From Pseudobutyrivibrio ruminis AD2017 (GTDB lineage Bacteria; Bacillota; Clostridia; Lachnospirales; Lachnospiraceae): a stretch of DNA of 64,000 nt. The first letter of the stretch is position 1. The number at the start of each line of letters is the position of its first letter. The translations under genes were made by a program, and so were the position numbers. The stretch covers positions 166,266 through 230,265 of the forward strand of contig NZ_AUJQ01000006.1 in NCBI RefSeq assembly GCF_000424305.1, in the 5' to 3' direction. Positions 63,873 through 64,000 of the stretch are shown piece after piece. Below the pieces are notes generated by a model. That model had not been told where the DNA came from. It did no database searches and saw nothing but the letters and a program-made list of their open reading frames with translations.

Positions 63873-64000
63873 ATGATTACAGAACAAAATGAGAAGGCTA
63901 GAAAGCAGATTGAATTTGTATGTACTGATGACTTGGTTCCCCAGGATCATCTTCTAAGAATCATAGATAAAGCCATTGATTGGTCTTTTATTTATGATTT
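63873..64000 (+). mobile_element. Transposase, N-terminal part (IS1182-like), cut by window end
   Basis: The first 42 codons from ATG 63873 read like the N-terminus of IS1182-type DDE transposases (DDLVPQDHLLRIIDKAIDWS). A TATAAT box lies at 63838-63843. The rest is outside the window. The left boundary of the element is not resolved but must lie after the tRNA-Lys gene. Confidence 0.8.

Overview
The window looks like chromosome of a low-GC, Gram-positive, fibre-degrading anaerobe of the Lachnospiraceae, most likely Butyrivibrio or Pseudobutyrivibrio. Three things suggest this: strong AGGAGG-type ribosome sites, secreted GH9, GH5 and GH43 enzymes with CBM2, CBM3 and CBM6 modules, and a xylose-sensing XylFII/LytS/YesN system next to a xylose-type ABC importer. 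The genus is inferred from gene content; no 16S gene is present.

Layout. 0-2.2 kb: end of a hexuronate pathway (uxaC, kdgK). 2.2-12.4 kb: a c-di-GMP and signalling block, with a diguanylate cyclase on the minus strand, a 49-residue orphan protein, and a plus-strand operon of an EAL protein, an HD-GYP-like protein and a 1597-residue hybrid kinase. 12.4-16 kb: larE, tcdA, a LysR regulator and an S66 LD-carboxypeptidase. 16-30.2 kb: polysaccharide degradation, with a giant triple-GH43 protein behind a structured leader, a LamG surface protein, a GH9 cellulase and a GH5 cellulase. 30.4-31.8 kb: pyruvate kinase. 32-34.6 kb: an Xre regulator divergent from a repeat-containing secreted protein whose promoter carries three copies of one operator.

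34.8-37.2 kb is the strangest part. About 2.3 kb of mostly non-coding DNA holds six copies of a ~35-bp 'header' repeat. Five of them are each followed by their own set of inverted repeats, each set with a different arm sequence, and most sets are tandem with a fixed period (73, 53, 73 or 71-73 bp). A small DUF4160/DUF2442 operon sits inside.

37.2-39.8 kb: a Nudix hydrolase, then a catalytic-domain-free CBM6-CBM6-CBM2 protein flanked by two paralogous 43-residue proteins that share an upstream TGTGACA-N4-TGTGACA box. These two and the 49-residue protein at 4.1 kb form an unrecognised small-protein family. 39.8-47.4 kb: housekeeping genes (ABC-F ATPase, Rel, a metallo-hydrolase, hemZ, hisS). 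47.4-57.9 kb: a sugar-sensing and uptake locus whose sensor kinase is split by a one-base frameshift. 58-61.6 kb: an SGNH esterase, then a metal-efflux locus (stand-alone HMA protein, P-type ATPase, ArsR/CadC regulator) with two copies of a structured 5'-UTR element. 61.7-62.9 kb: DUF3793 protein and flavodoxin. 63-63.7 kb: a six-gene tRNA operon (Pro, Gly, Arg, His, Gln, Lys). The window ends inside a transposase gene.

Biologically, the genes fit a cell that attaches to and hydrolyses plant cell walls, senses and imports the released pentoses and hexuronates, and adjusts behaviour through c-di-GMP.
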